From contig JAFQEZ010000090.1 in the NCBI GenBank assembly GCA_017398805.1, forward strand, positions 1 to 36,233: a stretch of 36,233 nucleotides of DNA, read 5' to 3'. The DNA is from Bacteroidaceae bacterium (GTDB taxonomy: Bacteria; Bacteroidota; Bacteroidia; Bacteroidales; Bacteroidaceae). Below the pieces are notes generated by a model. That model saw only the letters and a list, made by a program, of their open reading frames with translations. It searched no databases and had not been told where the DNA came from. Position numbers and translations under genes: made by a program. Positions 7,266-15,700 of this stretch are shown piece after piece (position 1 is the stretch's first letter; each line of letters opens with the position of its first letter).

Positions 7266-8477
7266 TTATTTGATTTTACTTCCTGAACTATATATACACT
7301 CCTGGATTACCTTCCCGTTTTTGTCTTTGACTATAAACTTACCGTTACGCGCACCTTTCTCAAAAGTACCTTCGTAACATTTGCCGCCGGCATCCTCGGC
7401 AACACCGGCTCCATGCTCAAGGCCGTTGACAAATCCACCTTTATATTTAATGCCATTGCTGCGACGCAGCACTCCACTACCGTGCATCATATCATCCTGC
7501 CATTCACCTTCATATACATCACCGTTGGCCCAAATGTATTTTCCCTTGCCATGACGCTTTCCATTATTCCATTTGCCATCATACTTGGCACCGCCGGGAA
7601 AGATCATTACTCCTTGGCCATGACGTTGACCCATCTTGAAATGGCCTTCATAATAAGATCCGTCGGCAAACGTATACTTGCCATGACCTTCGAAATTACC
7701 GGCCTTGAAAGTACCTTCATATGACTCTCCGTTCGCAAACCTGAGATGTCCGTGCCCATCATAAAGATCATTCAGCCATATACCTTCATAAACGAGCGCA
7801 CTGTCGGCAGCGACAAACACGCCTTTGCCCGAACGCACACCATTATTGAATGTTCCTGTATAACGGCTGTTGTCGGGCCAGATGTATACACCCATTCCGT
7901 GACGCTTGTCACCTTTCCACTCACCATTATACGAGGAACCGTCGGTAAAGAAATAACTGCCCGATCCGGAACGTTCATCCTCGATCCATGTACCGGAATA
8001 TACATCGCCTCCGGGATATATCATCTTGCCATATCCATGTTGGAAATTATCTTGCCAACTACCATCATAAAGGGAACCGTCCGAGAAATGGTATACACCT
8101 TTACCATGCTGTTTACCGTTCCTGAACTCACCTTCATATATTTCGCCGTCACTAAAGCGGTATTTTCCTTCTCCATGCCACAATCCTTTCTGGAACTCAC
8201 CCTCATAAACATCGCCATTCTTGTATATTGCCTTGCCTTTACCATGAGGGCGTCTGCCTTTCATTTCCCCCACATAAACGGTACCGTCCTTGAGTGTCAC
8301 TGACTTGATTTCACCTTTCTTGACGGGATCTGCTTCTGACGCTTTTTCCGAAGCCTCTTTTTTCAGAAGATTGCCTAAGGGAGAAAATCCATCCTTGATG
8401 GCATCGGTGAAAGATTGGGCTGAAGATGGACCGAATGTCAACAGCAAGAAAAGTGTATAAATTGTACGTTTCATCAT
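7266..8477 (-). CDS. Secreted MORN-repeat protein
   Basis: 403 residues. The start at 8477 (or Met2 at 8474) is chosen over the longer frame to 8540 because it gives a signal peptide (MMKRTIYTLFLLLTF, cleavage near SSAQS). From about residue 65 the protein is made of 14 consecutive 23-residue MORN repeats of the form YEGxxxxGxxHGxG, ending in a short basic tail. MORN repeats form an elongated beta sheet and act as scaffolds or lipid-binding surfaces; no enzyme domain is present. Export would place this one in the periplasm or at the envelope. It is the first gene of the probable operon with yhcH, glgB and the DUF6057-like gene. Function unknown. Confidence 0.85.
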   Translation of the reverse strand: MMKRTIYTLFLLLTFGPSSAQSFTDAIKDGFSPLGNLLKKEASEKASEADPVKKGEIKSVTLKDGTVYVGEMKGRRPHGKGKAIYKNGDVYEGEFQKGLWHGEGKYRFSDGEIYEGEFRNGKQHGKGVYHFSDGSLYDGSWQDNFQHGYGKMIYPGGDVYSGTWIEDERSGSGSYFFTDGSSYNGEWKGDKRHGMGVYIWPDNSRYTGTFNNGVRSGKGVFVAADSALVYEGIWLNDLYDGHGHLRFANGESYEGTFKAGNFEGHGKYTFADGSYYEGHFKMGQRHGQGVMIFPGGAKYDGKWNNGKRHGKGKYIWANGDVYEGEWQDDMMHGSGVLRRSNGIKYKGGFVNGLEHGAGVAEDAGGKCYEGTFEKGARNGKFIVKDKNGKVIQECIYSSGSKIK

Positions 8478-8545
8478 ATCCAAAACAGTTAAATCCAAAG
8501 CCGGGAACATGTCTAAAGCAACACACCGCACACTTTGCACTATTT

Positions 8546-8578
8546 ACAAAGATAATAACAAAGTCGAAAAACTACAAT
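8546..8578 (-). promoter_or_regulatory. Promoter of the MORN-yhcH-glgB operon
   Basis: On the minus strand TATCTTTGT (8554-8546) matches TAnnTTTG, and ATTG (8578-8575) lies 20 bp upstream in place of TTTG. It is about 70 bp before the MORN start codon. Confidence 0.5.
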
Positions 8579-8707
8579 TATAGAATGTATATTTTAGAAA
8601 ATTTAAACAAAGAATCATTGAAAAGAGAACTTTGAGAAACTGTTTGAATCGATATCGCCAGTTTTTATATATACAAAATATGATGCTAATTTATTCTCGG
8701 AAGCAAC

Positions 8708-8750
8708 AAAAAAATCTCTGCTTCACAGAACAAGCCATAAAGCAGAGATT
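8708..8750 (-). terminator. Intrinsic terminator of the DUF2569-like gene
   Basis: On the minus strand AATCTCTGCTT (8750-8740) pairs with AAGCAGAGATT (8723-8713), followed by a run of Ts to 8708. It sits 25 bp past the stop codon. Confidence 0.85.
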
Positions 8751-8774
8751 AAACAAGACGTATTCAAACCACTA

Positions 8775-9284
8775 TTAAACAAAGAAATAAGAAGACACCA
8801 TTACTATGACAAAGAGAGCAAGCATGACCTTGTCACCAATATGCCACTTACGTTCATTCACCGGAAATGCAAGTTTGGCTCTCTTGGAATTGAAAATGAA
8901 CAGAAGGATTACAACGGGAATCGGAAGGTTCACAGCAAGCATTCCTGCAATAGCCGAAAGACCGTTAGGCCACAAAAGTACTGCTATATAAACCCAGAGT
9001 AGTATCATCATCACCGAAAATGAGACAGCAGAACCTATGGTGTATTTGGATTTATATTTGGCTTTTTCCGCAACATCATATGCAGAGAAGGCCACAAAAA
9101 GCACCAGAATCAAAGGTACAATCTTGAAATTTAAAAACAGACGTATTGCAGAAAACGCATAAATGAAGCAGATCAACAATGTTAGTACACGCAAAAAGAA
9201 GAAAAGCCAACCTCCTACCTCAGCATTCACTTCTACTCCATTCAATTTTGAATCAACAGAATTTGTTTTAGATACTTTCTCCAT
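8775..9284 (-). CDS. Small four-helix membrane protein, DUF2569-like
   Basis: 169 residues. After a polar N-terminus of about 25 residues comes EVGGWLFFF, the opening typical of DUF2569 proteins, then four hydrophobic segments (about 27-47, 52-68, 82-104 and 110-130) and a fifth weaker one at the C-terminus. FNSKRAKLAFP before the end also fits the family. Function unknown; it lies in the inner membrane. It is a single-gene unit with its own -7 element and terminator. Confidence 0.65.
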   Translation of the reverse strand: MEKVSKTNSVDSKLNGVEVNAEVGGWLFFFLRVLTLLICFIYAFSAIRLFLNFKIVPLILVLFVAFSAYDVAEKAKYKSKYTIGSAVSFSVMMILLWVYIAVLLWPNGLSAIAGMLAVNLPIPVVILLFIFNSKRAKLAFPVNERKWHIGDKVMLALFVIVMVSSYFFV

Positions 9285-9347
9285 ATTACATATTTTTTTA
9301 AATTAAACATTCTTGATTTCGAGTGCAACGCCGCATCGATTTCTGTT

Positions 9348-9356
9348 GCAAATATA
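9348..9356 (-). promoter_or_regulatory. -7 element of the DUF2569-like gene
   Basis: TATATTTGC on the minus strand matches the Bacteroidota consensus, about 64 bp before the start codon. No TTTG is seen at the -33 position. The rest of 9285-9587 has no gene; it holds a 9-bp inverted repeat (GTTGCAAAA 9389-9397, TTTTGCAAC 9421-9429). Confidence 0.5.
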
Positions 9357-9587
9357 CTGCAGTATTCATTAAATACCTAAAACAACATGTTGCAAAAGCA
9401 CAAAAACTCACTAAAAGCATTTTTGCAACACTATGTAAAGCACATTCTCGCAACATATACATAGAATAACCATTAAAAACATTGCAGATGACAAAAACAG
9501 GAGTTCTATTTTCACCTTTGATTTTCAACAAGTTATTAAAGAGGTGAAAAAAAAGTTTATTTTTTCTCAAAAAAATCACTGAAAAAA

Positions 9588-9619
9588 TTTGCCGGTTTAA
9601 AATAAAGCAGTACCTTTGC
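9588..9619 (+). promoter_or_regulatory. Consensus promoter of tRNA-Lys
   Basis: TTTG (9588-9591), 19 bp spacer, TACCTTTGC (9611-9619): a perfect Bacteroidota housekeeping promoter. The mature tRNA begins 16 bp further on. Confidence 0.85.
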
Positions 9620-9635
9620 AACGCGTTAAGGCAAT

Positions 9636-9708
9636 GCGCTGTTAGCTCAGTTGGTAGAGCAATTGACTCTTAATCAATGGGTCCAGGGTTCGAGTCCCTG
9701 ACGGCGTA
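9636..9708 (+). tRNA. tRNA-Lys(CTT)
   Basis: 73 nt that fold as a tRNA. The acceptor is GCGCTGT with ACGGCGT (G-T wobbles at 1-72 and 5-68) and the discriminator is A. The D arm is GCTC/GAGC with AGTTGGTA, the anticodon stem ATTGA/TCAAT with loop CTCTTAA (anticodon CTT), and the T arm CAGGG/CCCTG with loop TTCGAGT. CCA is not encoded. It is a single-gene unit with a strong promoter before it and a terminator directly after. Confidence 0.95.
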
Positions 9709-9709
9709 C

Positions 9710-9742
9710 AAAACGGAGAAAGATATCTTTCTCCGTTTTTTT
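9710..9742 (+). terminator. Intrinsic terminator of tRNA-Lys
   Basis: AAAACGGAGAAAG pairs with CTTTCTCCGTTTT around a 4-nt loop, followed by more Ts to 9742. Confidence 0.9.
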
Positions 9743-9771
9743 ATTCCAAGAAAATTACGGAATGCGGGCCG

Positions 9772-9823
9772 CTCAACTTGGGTCAGTAGCAAAGGCCCTT
9801 TTGGCCCAACGTAAAAAGTTGAG
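9772..9823. repeat. Inverted repeat in the tRNA-tyrS spacer
   Basis: CTCAACTT (9772-9779) and AAGTTGAG (9816-9823) enclose a GC-rich inner hairpin (AAAGGCCCTTTTGGCC). GGCCCAACGTAAA (from 9803) is repeated as GGCTCAACGTAAA near 9883. No gene is visible from 9743 to 9950. Confidence 0.5.
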
Positions 9824-9890
9824 GGGTAAAAAATAAATGTTTATTTTTGCTGTCAATAAATTTCAAAGACTATGCAAAAAGAGGCTCAAC

Positions 9891-9938
9891 GTAAATAACA
9901 GGAGAGATGCCGGATCCGGCATCTCTCCTGTTATTTAC
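9891..9938. terminator. 48-bp perfect palindrome after tyrS, probable terminator
   Basis: Each base from 9891 to 9914 pairs with its mirror in 9915-9938; the centre is GGATCC and the outer arms begin GTAAATAACAGGAGAG. It lies 13 bp past the tyrS stop codon. The outer AT-rich arm can supply the U-rich part in place of a separate T-run, as in other bidirectional terminators. Confidence 0.7.
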
Positions 9939-9950
9939 AAATACAAGCAA

Positions 9951-11246
9951 TTACTTTGCTATAATAAGGTAATAGTTCTTCTTACCCTTCTGAACAAGGA
10001 TATACTTGTCATTGAGAAGGTTCTCAACGTTGATTACCTGGTCAAACGCCGCGAGCTTCTCCTTATTGACAGAAACTCCGCCACCTTGCACGAGTTTACG
10101 CATCTCGCCTTTGGAAGCAAAGATTGCAGCCATCTCTGTAGTGAGGTCGACAGCCTTGACACCCTCTACAAGAGCATCGCGTGACACCTCGAACTGAGGC
10201 ACGCCGTCGAACACAGCGAGCAAGGTATCCTCATCAAGTGAGCGCAACGCATCTGTAGAAGCATTGCCGAAGAGTATATTCGATGCCTCTACAGCCTTAT
10301 TGTACTCCTCCTCGCCATGAACAAGCAATGTAACCTCCATTGCAAGACGCTTCTGCAACAGGCGCATATGAGGAGCCTGGGCATGCTCAGCAACAAGAGC
10401 CTCTATCTCCTCGCGGCATATTGAAGTGAATATCTTGATATACTTCTCGGCATCCTCGTCGCTGACGTTCAACCAGAACTGATAGAAACGGTAAGGTGAA
10501 GTATAACGCTTGTCGAGCCAGATATTACCCTGCTCTGTCTTGCCGAACTTCTTGCCATCGGCCTTTGTTATGAGCGGACATGTGAGAGCAAAGACCTCGT
10601 TGCCCGACATCTTACGTATCATCTCGGTACCGGTTGTGATATTTCCCCACTGATCGGCACCTCCAAGCTGCAGTTTACAGCCGTGAGTCTCATTAAGGTG
10701 AACATAGTCATAACCCTGCAGGAGCTGGTAGGTAAACTCAGTGAATGACATACCATCTGTACCTGCCTCGCCTGAAAGACGGCGTTTGACAGAGTCTTTA
10801 GACATCATATAGTTCACGGTAATCATCTTACCGATGTTACGGATGAAGTCAAGGAATGTGAAGTTCTTCATCCAGTCATAGTTATTAACAAGCACAGCCG
10901 CATTCGGAGCATCGCTGTCAAAATCAAGGAAACGGGCAAGCTGCTTCTTAAGAGCCTCCTGGTTATGGCGGAGTTTTTCCTCATCAATGAGCACACGCTC
11001 CTTTGACTTGCCCGAAGGGTCGCCGATCATACCTGTAGCACCACCGATGAGAGCAATGGGCTTGTGACCACATAACTGAAAGTGACGCAACATCATTACA
11101 CCCACGAGGTGACCGATGTGAAGCGAATCGGCAGTAGGATCGATGCCAAGGTATGCACTTGTCATCTCTTTCTGCAACTGCTCTTCTGTTCCCGGGGTCA
11201 TGTCCTGAATCATGCCCCTCCATTTGAGTTCTTGTACAAAATTCAT
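9951..11246 (-). CDS. tyrS: Tyrosyl-tRNA synthetase
   Basis: 431 residues, the normal size for bacterial TyrRS. It charges tRNA-Tyr in the cytoplasm. The class I signature HIGH is at residues 43-46 ([10 protein letters not shown]) and the KMSKS-loop equivalent KFGKT is near 231-235. [11 protein letters not shown] follows the tyrosine-binding region, and the C-terminal 80 residues are an S4-like RNA-binding domain. It is 26 bp downstream of the MBL hydrolase gene and may be the last gene of a tamL-yycJ-tyrS transcript. Confidence 0.97.
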   Translation of the reverse strand: MNFVQELKWRGMIQDMTPGTEEQLQKEMTSAYLGIDPTADSLHIGHLVGVMMLRHFQLCGHKPIALIGGATGMIGDPSGKSKERVLIDEEKLRHNQEALKKQLARFLDFDSDAPNAAVLVNNYDWMKNFTFLDFIRNIGKMITVNYMMSKDSVKRRLSGEAGTDGMSFTEFTYQLLQGYDYVHLNETHGCKLQLGGADQWGNITTGTEMIRKMSGNEVFALTCPLITKADGKKFGKTEQGNIWLDKRYTSPYRFYQFWLNVSDEDAEKYIKIFTSICREEIEALVAEHAQAPHMRLLQKRLAMEVTLLVHGEEEYNKAVEASNILFGNASTDALRSLDEDTLLAVFDGVPQFEVSRDALVEGVKAVDLTTEMAAIFASKGEMRKLVQGGGVSVNKEKLAAFDQVINVENLLNDKYILVQKGKKNYYLIIAK

Positions 11247-11272
11247 GGTTCTATAATTTAATTGTCAATATC

Positions 11273-12076
11273 TTACAATTTGAAAAGTTGTGAAGGTGTC
11301 TTACGCTTGAGTACATGCAACTGGACATCCTTGCCGGCTATAATGCCATATTGCGAGAACTCCATAGTCATAGCTTTATATGCAAGCTCCGGATGGTTAT
11401 TTTCTTCGCTCAAATGACAAAGCCAGATATACTTGAGATACTCATTGAAATGAGAAGCGATATATCTTGCCGTGACCTGATTGCTCAAGTGACCACGAGA
11501 GCCTGATACACGAACCTTGAGAAATTCGGGATAGCGTCCCATCGCGAGCATCTGCTCTTCATAGTTCGATTCTATCACAAGATAATTTGCTCGGTCGACG
11601 TATGACGACACAACATCCGTAATCTCACCCAAGTCTGTAGCAATACAGAATTTCTTCTCTCCCACTTCTATGAAATAACCGACGTTATCGCTGCCGTCAT
11701 GCGGCACCTCAAACGGTGTTATCTCAAAATCACGGAAAGTAATCTTTTCCTCTTTGACCACATAACGCACATACATCGGGTCTATCGGTTTTGAAGTGCA
11801 ATAGTTATGCGTTATACCTTTATGCACCTCCTTGGTGGCATATACTGGTATGTTTGCCTTAGACGAAATCACACCGAGTGACTTTATGTGGTCGGCATGG
11901 TCATGAGTGACAAAGATGGCACAGATACTCTCAAACGCAATGCCTTCCTTTTTTAAAGCAAGACGTATTGCCTTAGAGGGAATTCCTGCATCTATGAGAA
12001 TGCCGTAGTCACCCACCCCTAGGTAGTAACAGTTTCCGCAGCTTCCGCTGCCAATACTCATAAAACGAATCTCCAT
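11273..12076 (-). CDS. MBL-fold metallohydrolase, YycJ/WalJ type
   Basis: 267 residues. The metal site THDHADH is at residues 57-63 (His58, His60, Asp62, His63), following the SIGSGSCGNCYYL opening characteristic of YycJ-like proteins; later ligands include His and Asp in EVPHDGSDNVGYF and IATDLGEI. YycJ relatives are cytoplasmic and have been linked to cell division and DNA repair through nuclease activity, but the role here is not proved. It lies 38 bp after tamL and 26 bp before tyrS on the same strand. Confidence 0.88.
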   Translation of the reverse strand: MEIRFMSIGSGSCGNCYYLGVGDYGILIDAGIPSKAIRLALKKEGIAFESICAIFVTHDHADHIKSLGVISSKANIPVYATKEVHKGITHNYCTSKPIDPMYVRYVVKEEKITFRDFEITPFEVPHDGSDNVGYFIEVGEKKFCIATDLGEITDVVSSYVDRANYLVIESNYEEQMLAMGRYPEFLKVRVSGSRGHLSNQVTARYIASHFNEYLKYIWLCHLSEENNHPELAYKAMTMEFSQYGIIAGKDVQLHVLKRKTPSQLFKL

Positions 12077-12114
12077 ATATTTAATTCTTTATTCTCTACA
12101 ATAATTCTTATCCT

Positions 12115-14415
12115 TTAAAACGGATAACCTATCGCAAAATGTATTGCGAAATCCCTACCAAAGTCGGGCCTGACCAAAGGATATTTATCCTTTCCACGCA
12201 TAGCCGGATTCACGGCTTTCATGGCAGCATCAAGACGGAATACGAACATATCAAGTTCAAGTCTTAGACCGAGACCGTATGAAAACGCCAGCTCTTCAAG
12301 GAACTTTTCTGTGAAGCAACCGCCTGGCTGTTCATCATAAGGGCGGTATGTCCAAATATTGCCGGCATCAACAAACACCGCAGAATGCACATTCCCGAAA
12401 AGATGCGTCCTGTATTCAAGACTGAGGTCAAGCTTAATGTCTCCGGTCTGACTGATAAAATCCACTTTTGATCCGGCACCCCTATAGCTTCCAGGACCAA
12501 GAGTACGCACGGTCCAGCCACGCAGTCCATTGGCGCCACCTGCAAAATACCTTTTGTCAAATGGCAATATCCATGAATTGCCATATGGACAAGCAAATCC
12601 GAGACCCACATGAACCACTAAAGAGTTTTTGTCATCAAACTTGGTCCTTGATGTACAGTCTGCATCAATTTTAAAATATTGTGCATACGCAATATTTGCA
12701 ACAGTATATTGTCCATCGGCATTCTTGCTGCTATTGCAAGAGAGATTGAACAGATAAAGCATATTTCCGGAGAACTCAATGCCGGCTTTGGCCGAAATGG
12801 CAGTCCTATCCAAACGTTTGGAGTCATCCAGCGATGAGTTATAACTGAGTGTATAGCCAAATTTGGTAATAAGCTGGTTCTCGTAATTATATTTGATTAT
12901 AGAATTACGGTCCGAAATACTGTCAAGATATTCACTTTTGAATTTCTCTGATATGCTCGGTACATAGAGATAATTCAAGTCAAGAACATCGAGCTTGTGT
13001 GTTATATCGGGACGTTTGCTCCATTTATAGCTCCACGATCCGGAAAGTATACGACGGTTGAACTCGGGACGTTTCTGTATGTTATACTTCACCGAGAACT
13101 GTGTTGATGAGATAAGTTTACGTTTCTCTACAGGAACAAAACGCGAAACAAGACCTCCATGGAAACGGAGTGATGCTTCGGCACCATACTCGAGAAAATA
13201 CTTGTCGTCATATCCTTTAAGGTAATCGGTAGTCTCGAACGCACCGAACAGACGCAACGAAAGTACCTCACCGCATTTGAATGTATTCTTATCCGAAAAT
13301 GTCAATGAGGCAGCTGCTCCAAGATCACCGGCAGTGTTTGTACCATCAAGCTGGAAACCGACACTTCTTCTTTTGTTACGTTCATACATTATGTAGCAGT
13401 CAAGCAATGCTGTATCTGGATTCTCTATCATCCTGACCGTAGTATACTTGAATGGTGACAACTGTACGAACGAATTATGTGTCTTCTCAACATTGCTCCT
13501 TGAATATTTTTCACCGGCTTTGATGAAGAGATTGCCTGCAAGCACCTTCGGAAGGACCACAGGATCTTCTTTGAAGTATATCGAGAAATCCTGACACTTC
13601 ATGGTATCACATTCGGCAAGTGATTCTTTATCCAGTTTCAAACCATTGTCTGCCACAAAATAGATATTGTCGATATGATAGACCTTATGCGGAATTGGTT
13701 CTGAATCGGATGTAGGCATATACAGTTCGATATTCATTGTCAGACCTACCTTATTTGAATGATGCAATGTATCAGCTGTAAATGTCACATGCTCTTTCTG
13801 GAAACGGTAATATCCGATATCATTCAACATTGCAGCAATCCTTCGACGTTCCGTCTCAAGCACATCAATGCTGAAAGGCATGCCGGGATAAAGAAGTGAT
13901 GAAGCAGAATCAGCCTCTATAATACCTTTGACAACAGTATCCTCGGAAAGAAGCATTATATCGGACACATAGTATCTCTCCCTCTCATGGAGATAATATT
14001 CAGTAACAAGGCGTCTGCTTTTTTCGTTGCGTACGGTATCATTGTCTACCGTCGCATGAAGGTAGCCATCGTTATGCAGCATTTTCTCAATGTTCGATCT
14101 GGTTCTCTCGGCAAGAAGCGGATCGTATATTACAGGTGGCTCACCTACCCTGCGTAATGCCTTGTTGACCCATTTTGCAGTATCGGTGCCCGAAAGGGAA
14201 TATGTGTACATAGGAACCTTGAAAAGGCTGAACCACTTTGAGTTCGGACTTTGCCTGACATAGCTCTTTGCCTTGCTTTCATGAGCAGGATGAGTGGTCG
14301 ATATTATCTTGACGTCATCAAGCAGATACTCTCCCTCGGGAATGAATTTCTTCACCGAGCATGAAAGCATCAGCACGATACATGACAACAACAATATGAC
14401 CTTTCGCACAGGCAT
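12115..14415 (-). CDS. tamL: TamL: lipoprotein TamA/BamA-family outer membrane protein
   Basis: 766 residues from the start at 14415, chosen over 14445 because it begins a lipoprotein signal (hydrophobic core, then LMLSCS; lipidated Cys near residue 20). After the Cys come SVKKFIPEGEYLL and POTRA-like domains to about residue 360. The rest is an Omp85 beta-barrel with GGANGLRGW, equivalent to the barrel motif region, and a final strand ending in YPF. In Bacteroidota the lipidated TamA homologue is called TamL and works with a TamB-like partner on outer-membrane biogenesis. Head-to-head with the SpoU methyltransferase; its upstream region is the 85-bp tandem repeat. Confidence 0.85.
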   Translation of the reverse strand: MPVRKVILLLSCIVLMLSCSVKKFIPEGEYLLDDVKIISTTHPAHESKAKSYVRQSPNSKWFSLFKVPMYTYSLSGTDTAKWVNKALRRVGEPPVIYDPLLAERTRSNIEKMLHNDGYLHATVDNDTVRNEKSRRLVTEYYLHERERYYVSDIMLLSEDTVVKGIIEADSASSLLYPGMPFSIDVLETERRRIAAMLNDIGYYRFQKEHVTFTADTLHHSNKVGLTMNIELYMPTSDSEPIPHKVYHIDNIYFVADNGLKLDKESLAECDTMKCQDFSIYFKEDPVVLPKVLAGNLFIKAGEKYSRSNVEKTHNSFVQLSPFKYTTVRMIENPDTALLDCYIMYERNKRRSVGFQLDGTNTAGDLGAAASLTFSDKNTFKCGEVLSLRLFGAFETTDYLKGYDDKYFLEYGAEASLRFHGGLVSRFVPVEKRKLISSTQFSVKYNIQKRPEFNRRILSGSWSYKWSKRPDITHKLDVLDLNYLYVPSISEKFKSEYLDSISDRNSIIKYNYENQLITKFGYTLSYNSSLDDSKRLDRTAISAKAGIEFSGNMLYLFNLSCNSSKNADGQYTVANIAYAQYFKIDADCTSRTKFDDKNSLVVHVGLGFACPYGNSWILPFDKRYFAGGANGLRGWTVRTLGPGSYRGAGSKVDFISQTGDIKLDLSLEYRTHLFGNVHSAVFVDAGNIWTYRPYDEQPGGCFTEKFLEELAFSYGLGLRLELDMFVFRLDAAMKAVNPAMRGKDKYPLVRPDFGRDFAIHFAIGYPF

Positions 14416-14441
14416 TATTACACCAATTTTAAAATATTCTT

Positions 14442-14450
14442 GCAAATATA
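14442..14450 (-). promoter_or_regulatory. -7 element of tamL, repeated in each tandem unit
   Basis: TATATTTGC on the minus strand, 27 bp before the tamL start, matches the consensus. The same TATATTTG recurs at 14535-14528 and 14620-14613, exactly 85 bp apart. No good TTTG is found at the -33 position of any of them. Confidence 0.5.
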
Positions 14451-14645
14451 CTAAGAAACGAGCAAGAAATACGAAGCTTGCTTCAGTATTTTTTACAGCG
14501 AGTGCAGTATATATTCGAGTTTTATCTCAAATATACTAAGAAACGAGCAAGAAACATCAAGCTTGCTTGAATGTTTTTTACAGCGAGTGCAGAAAATATT
14601 CGAGATTTTTCTCAAATATACTAAAAACTCGGAAGAAATGAGGTA
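14443..14645. repeat. 85-bp tandem repeat with a covarying hairpin (2.4 copies)
   Basis: Units start with CAAATATACTAA at 14443, 14528 and 14613; the third is partial and diverged. Units 1 and 2 share CTAAGAAACGAGCAAGAAA and TTTTTTACAGCGAGTGCAG. Each has a hairpin: AAATACGAAGC/GCTTCaGTATTT (14467-14491) and AAACATCAAGC/GCTTGaATGTTT (14552-14576). Where the arms differ, both sides change together and pairing is kept at three positions. A T-run follows each hairpin on the plus strand. Confidence 0.85.
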
Positions 14646-14680
14646 ATTTTACGGCTGATAATACAATCAAAAACCAAATT

Positions 14681-15442
14681 ATGCTGAGTAAAGCAACACT
14701 TAAACTAATAAAGTCACTCGAACTAAAAAAATACCGCAAAGAGAGCGGACTCTTCGTTGCAGAAGGTACCAAGACCGTCAACGACCTCATCGCATCTGGA
14801 TTCATTGCCGAGAAAGTTTTTGCAACAAAGGACTGGAGCGTAAGCCATACGCTTAAGAATGGGATAGCTACCATTGAAGTAAGCAATGAAGAGATGAGCA
14901 AGGCAAGTTTCCTGCGTGCCCCACAAGGGGTACTCGCCATTTTCAGGCAACCTGAATACGACATCGATACCGAAGCTCCGACAAAGAGACTATGCCTTGC
15001 GCTTGACAATATCCAGGACCCGGGAAACATGGGAACTATCATAAGGATTGCCGATTGGTTCGGTATCGAGGAGATATACTGTTCACACGGGTGCACAGAT
15101 GCATTCGCTCCAAAGACCATACAAGCAACCATGGGTGCAATTGGACGCGTCAAGGTCTTCTACACAGACCTGCCGGAATTCCTCTCCGGTATCAAAGGAA
15201 GAGTGCCGGTCTATGGAACATTCCTTGACGGAGAAGATATGTACGGAAAAGATTTACAGAATAACGGAATAATAGTGATGGGAAATGAAGGCAATGGCAT
15301 CAGTACCGGATGTGCTGCCCATGTCACAGAGCGGATTTTCATCCCAAATTACCCTGCAGAGAGAGCGACATCGGAATCTTTGAACGTCTCAATGGCCACG
15401 GCTATCATCTGCAGCGAATTCAGGCGTAGGGCAAGAAGATAA
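14681..15442 (+). CDS. SpoU/TrmH-family RNA methyltransferase
   Basis: 253 residues. It transfers a methyl group from SAM to a ribose 2'-OH in rRNA or tRNA; which site is unknown. The N-terminal 90 residues are a substrate-binding domain (KYRKESGLFVAEGTKTV). The catalytic part has the three SpoU motifs: motif 1 LDNIQDPGNMGTIIRIAD near 107-124, motif 2 IVMGNEGNGIS near 198-208, and motif 3 LNVSMATAIICSEF near 236-249. The trefoil-knot fold is known for the family. It is transcribed divergently from tamL and ends against the hairpin at 15479-15519. Confidence 0.93.
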   Translation: MLSKATLKLIKSLELKKYRKESGLFVAEGTKTVNDLIASGFIAEKVFATKDWSVSHTLKNGIATIEVSNEEMSKASFLRAPQGVLAIFRQPEYDIDTEAPTKRLCLALDNIQDPGNMGTIIRIADWFGIEEIYCSHGCTDAFAPKTIQATMGAIGRVKVFYTDLPEFLSGIKGRVPVYGTFLDGEDMYGKDLQNNGIIVMGNEGNGISTGCAAHVTERIFIPNYPAERATSESLNVSMATAIICSEFRRRARR

Positions 15443-15700
15443 TGGAGAAAAGCCGCCATCGGGTGTTTTTATAAAGATACATGCACACTCACCTTTATAT
15501 AGGTAATGAGTGTGCATGTTATTTATATTGTCGGCATGCAATGGCAACGGCATGATGTATGCGTCCTGCAGCAATATCATGGAATGTACCTCATTTACAA
15601 AATCAGAAACAGAGAGAACAATGCCTGTTTCAGACTCTACTACCTGATTCCTTGCAATCTTGCCATCAGGAAAATGCAGGTTTACTACAAGGGAGATCAT
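15389..15700 (-). CDS. Small ATGA-coupled ORF, possible truncated gene
   Basis: 103 residues. The start codon (15700-15698) overlaps the DUF4296 stop as ATGA, a classic coupling arrangement, so translation is plausible. The first 60 residues (MISLVVNLHFPDGKIARN...) look like an ordinary small beta-rich protein. After that the frame runs through the hairpin 15479-15519 and 54 bp into the antisense of the methyltransferase gene, so the annotated end is suspect. I do not recognise it. The opening PDGKI...GIV..V resembles the N-terminal strands of amidohydrolases, but this is a guess. It may be a real small gene or the 5' stub of a lost one. Confidence 0.4.
   Translation of the reverse strand: MISLVVNLHFPDGKIARNQVVESETGIVLSVSDFVNEVHSMILLQDAYIMPLPLHADNINNMHTHYLYKGECACIFIKTPDGGFSPLSSCPTPEFAADDSRGH
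15479..15519. terminator. Stem-loop between convergent genes
   Basis: ACATGCACACTCA (15479-15491) pairs perfectly with TGAGTGTGCATGT (15507-15519), and ACCT/AGGT extends pairing within the loop. It lies between the ends of the plus-strand methyltransferase and the minus-strand DUF4296 operon. The T-rich tail is weak, so the terminator role is likely but not certain. Confidence 0.65.

Noticed and set aside
7413..8303. Long plus-strand frames opposite the MORN gene
   Set aside because: They are shadows of the repetitive MORN codons.
9636..9950. Integrated element at the tRNA-Lys 3' end
   Set aside because: I found no repeat of the tRNA 3' end and no integrase; only a terminator and small inverted repeats follow.
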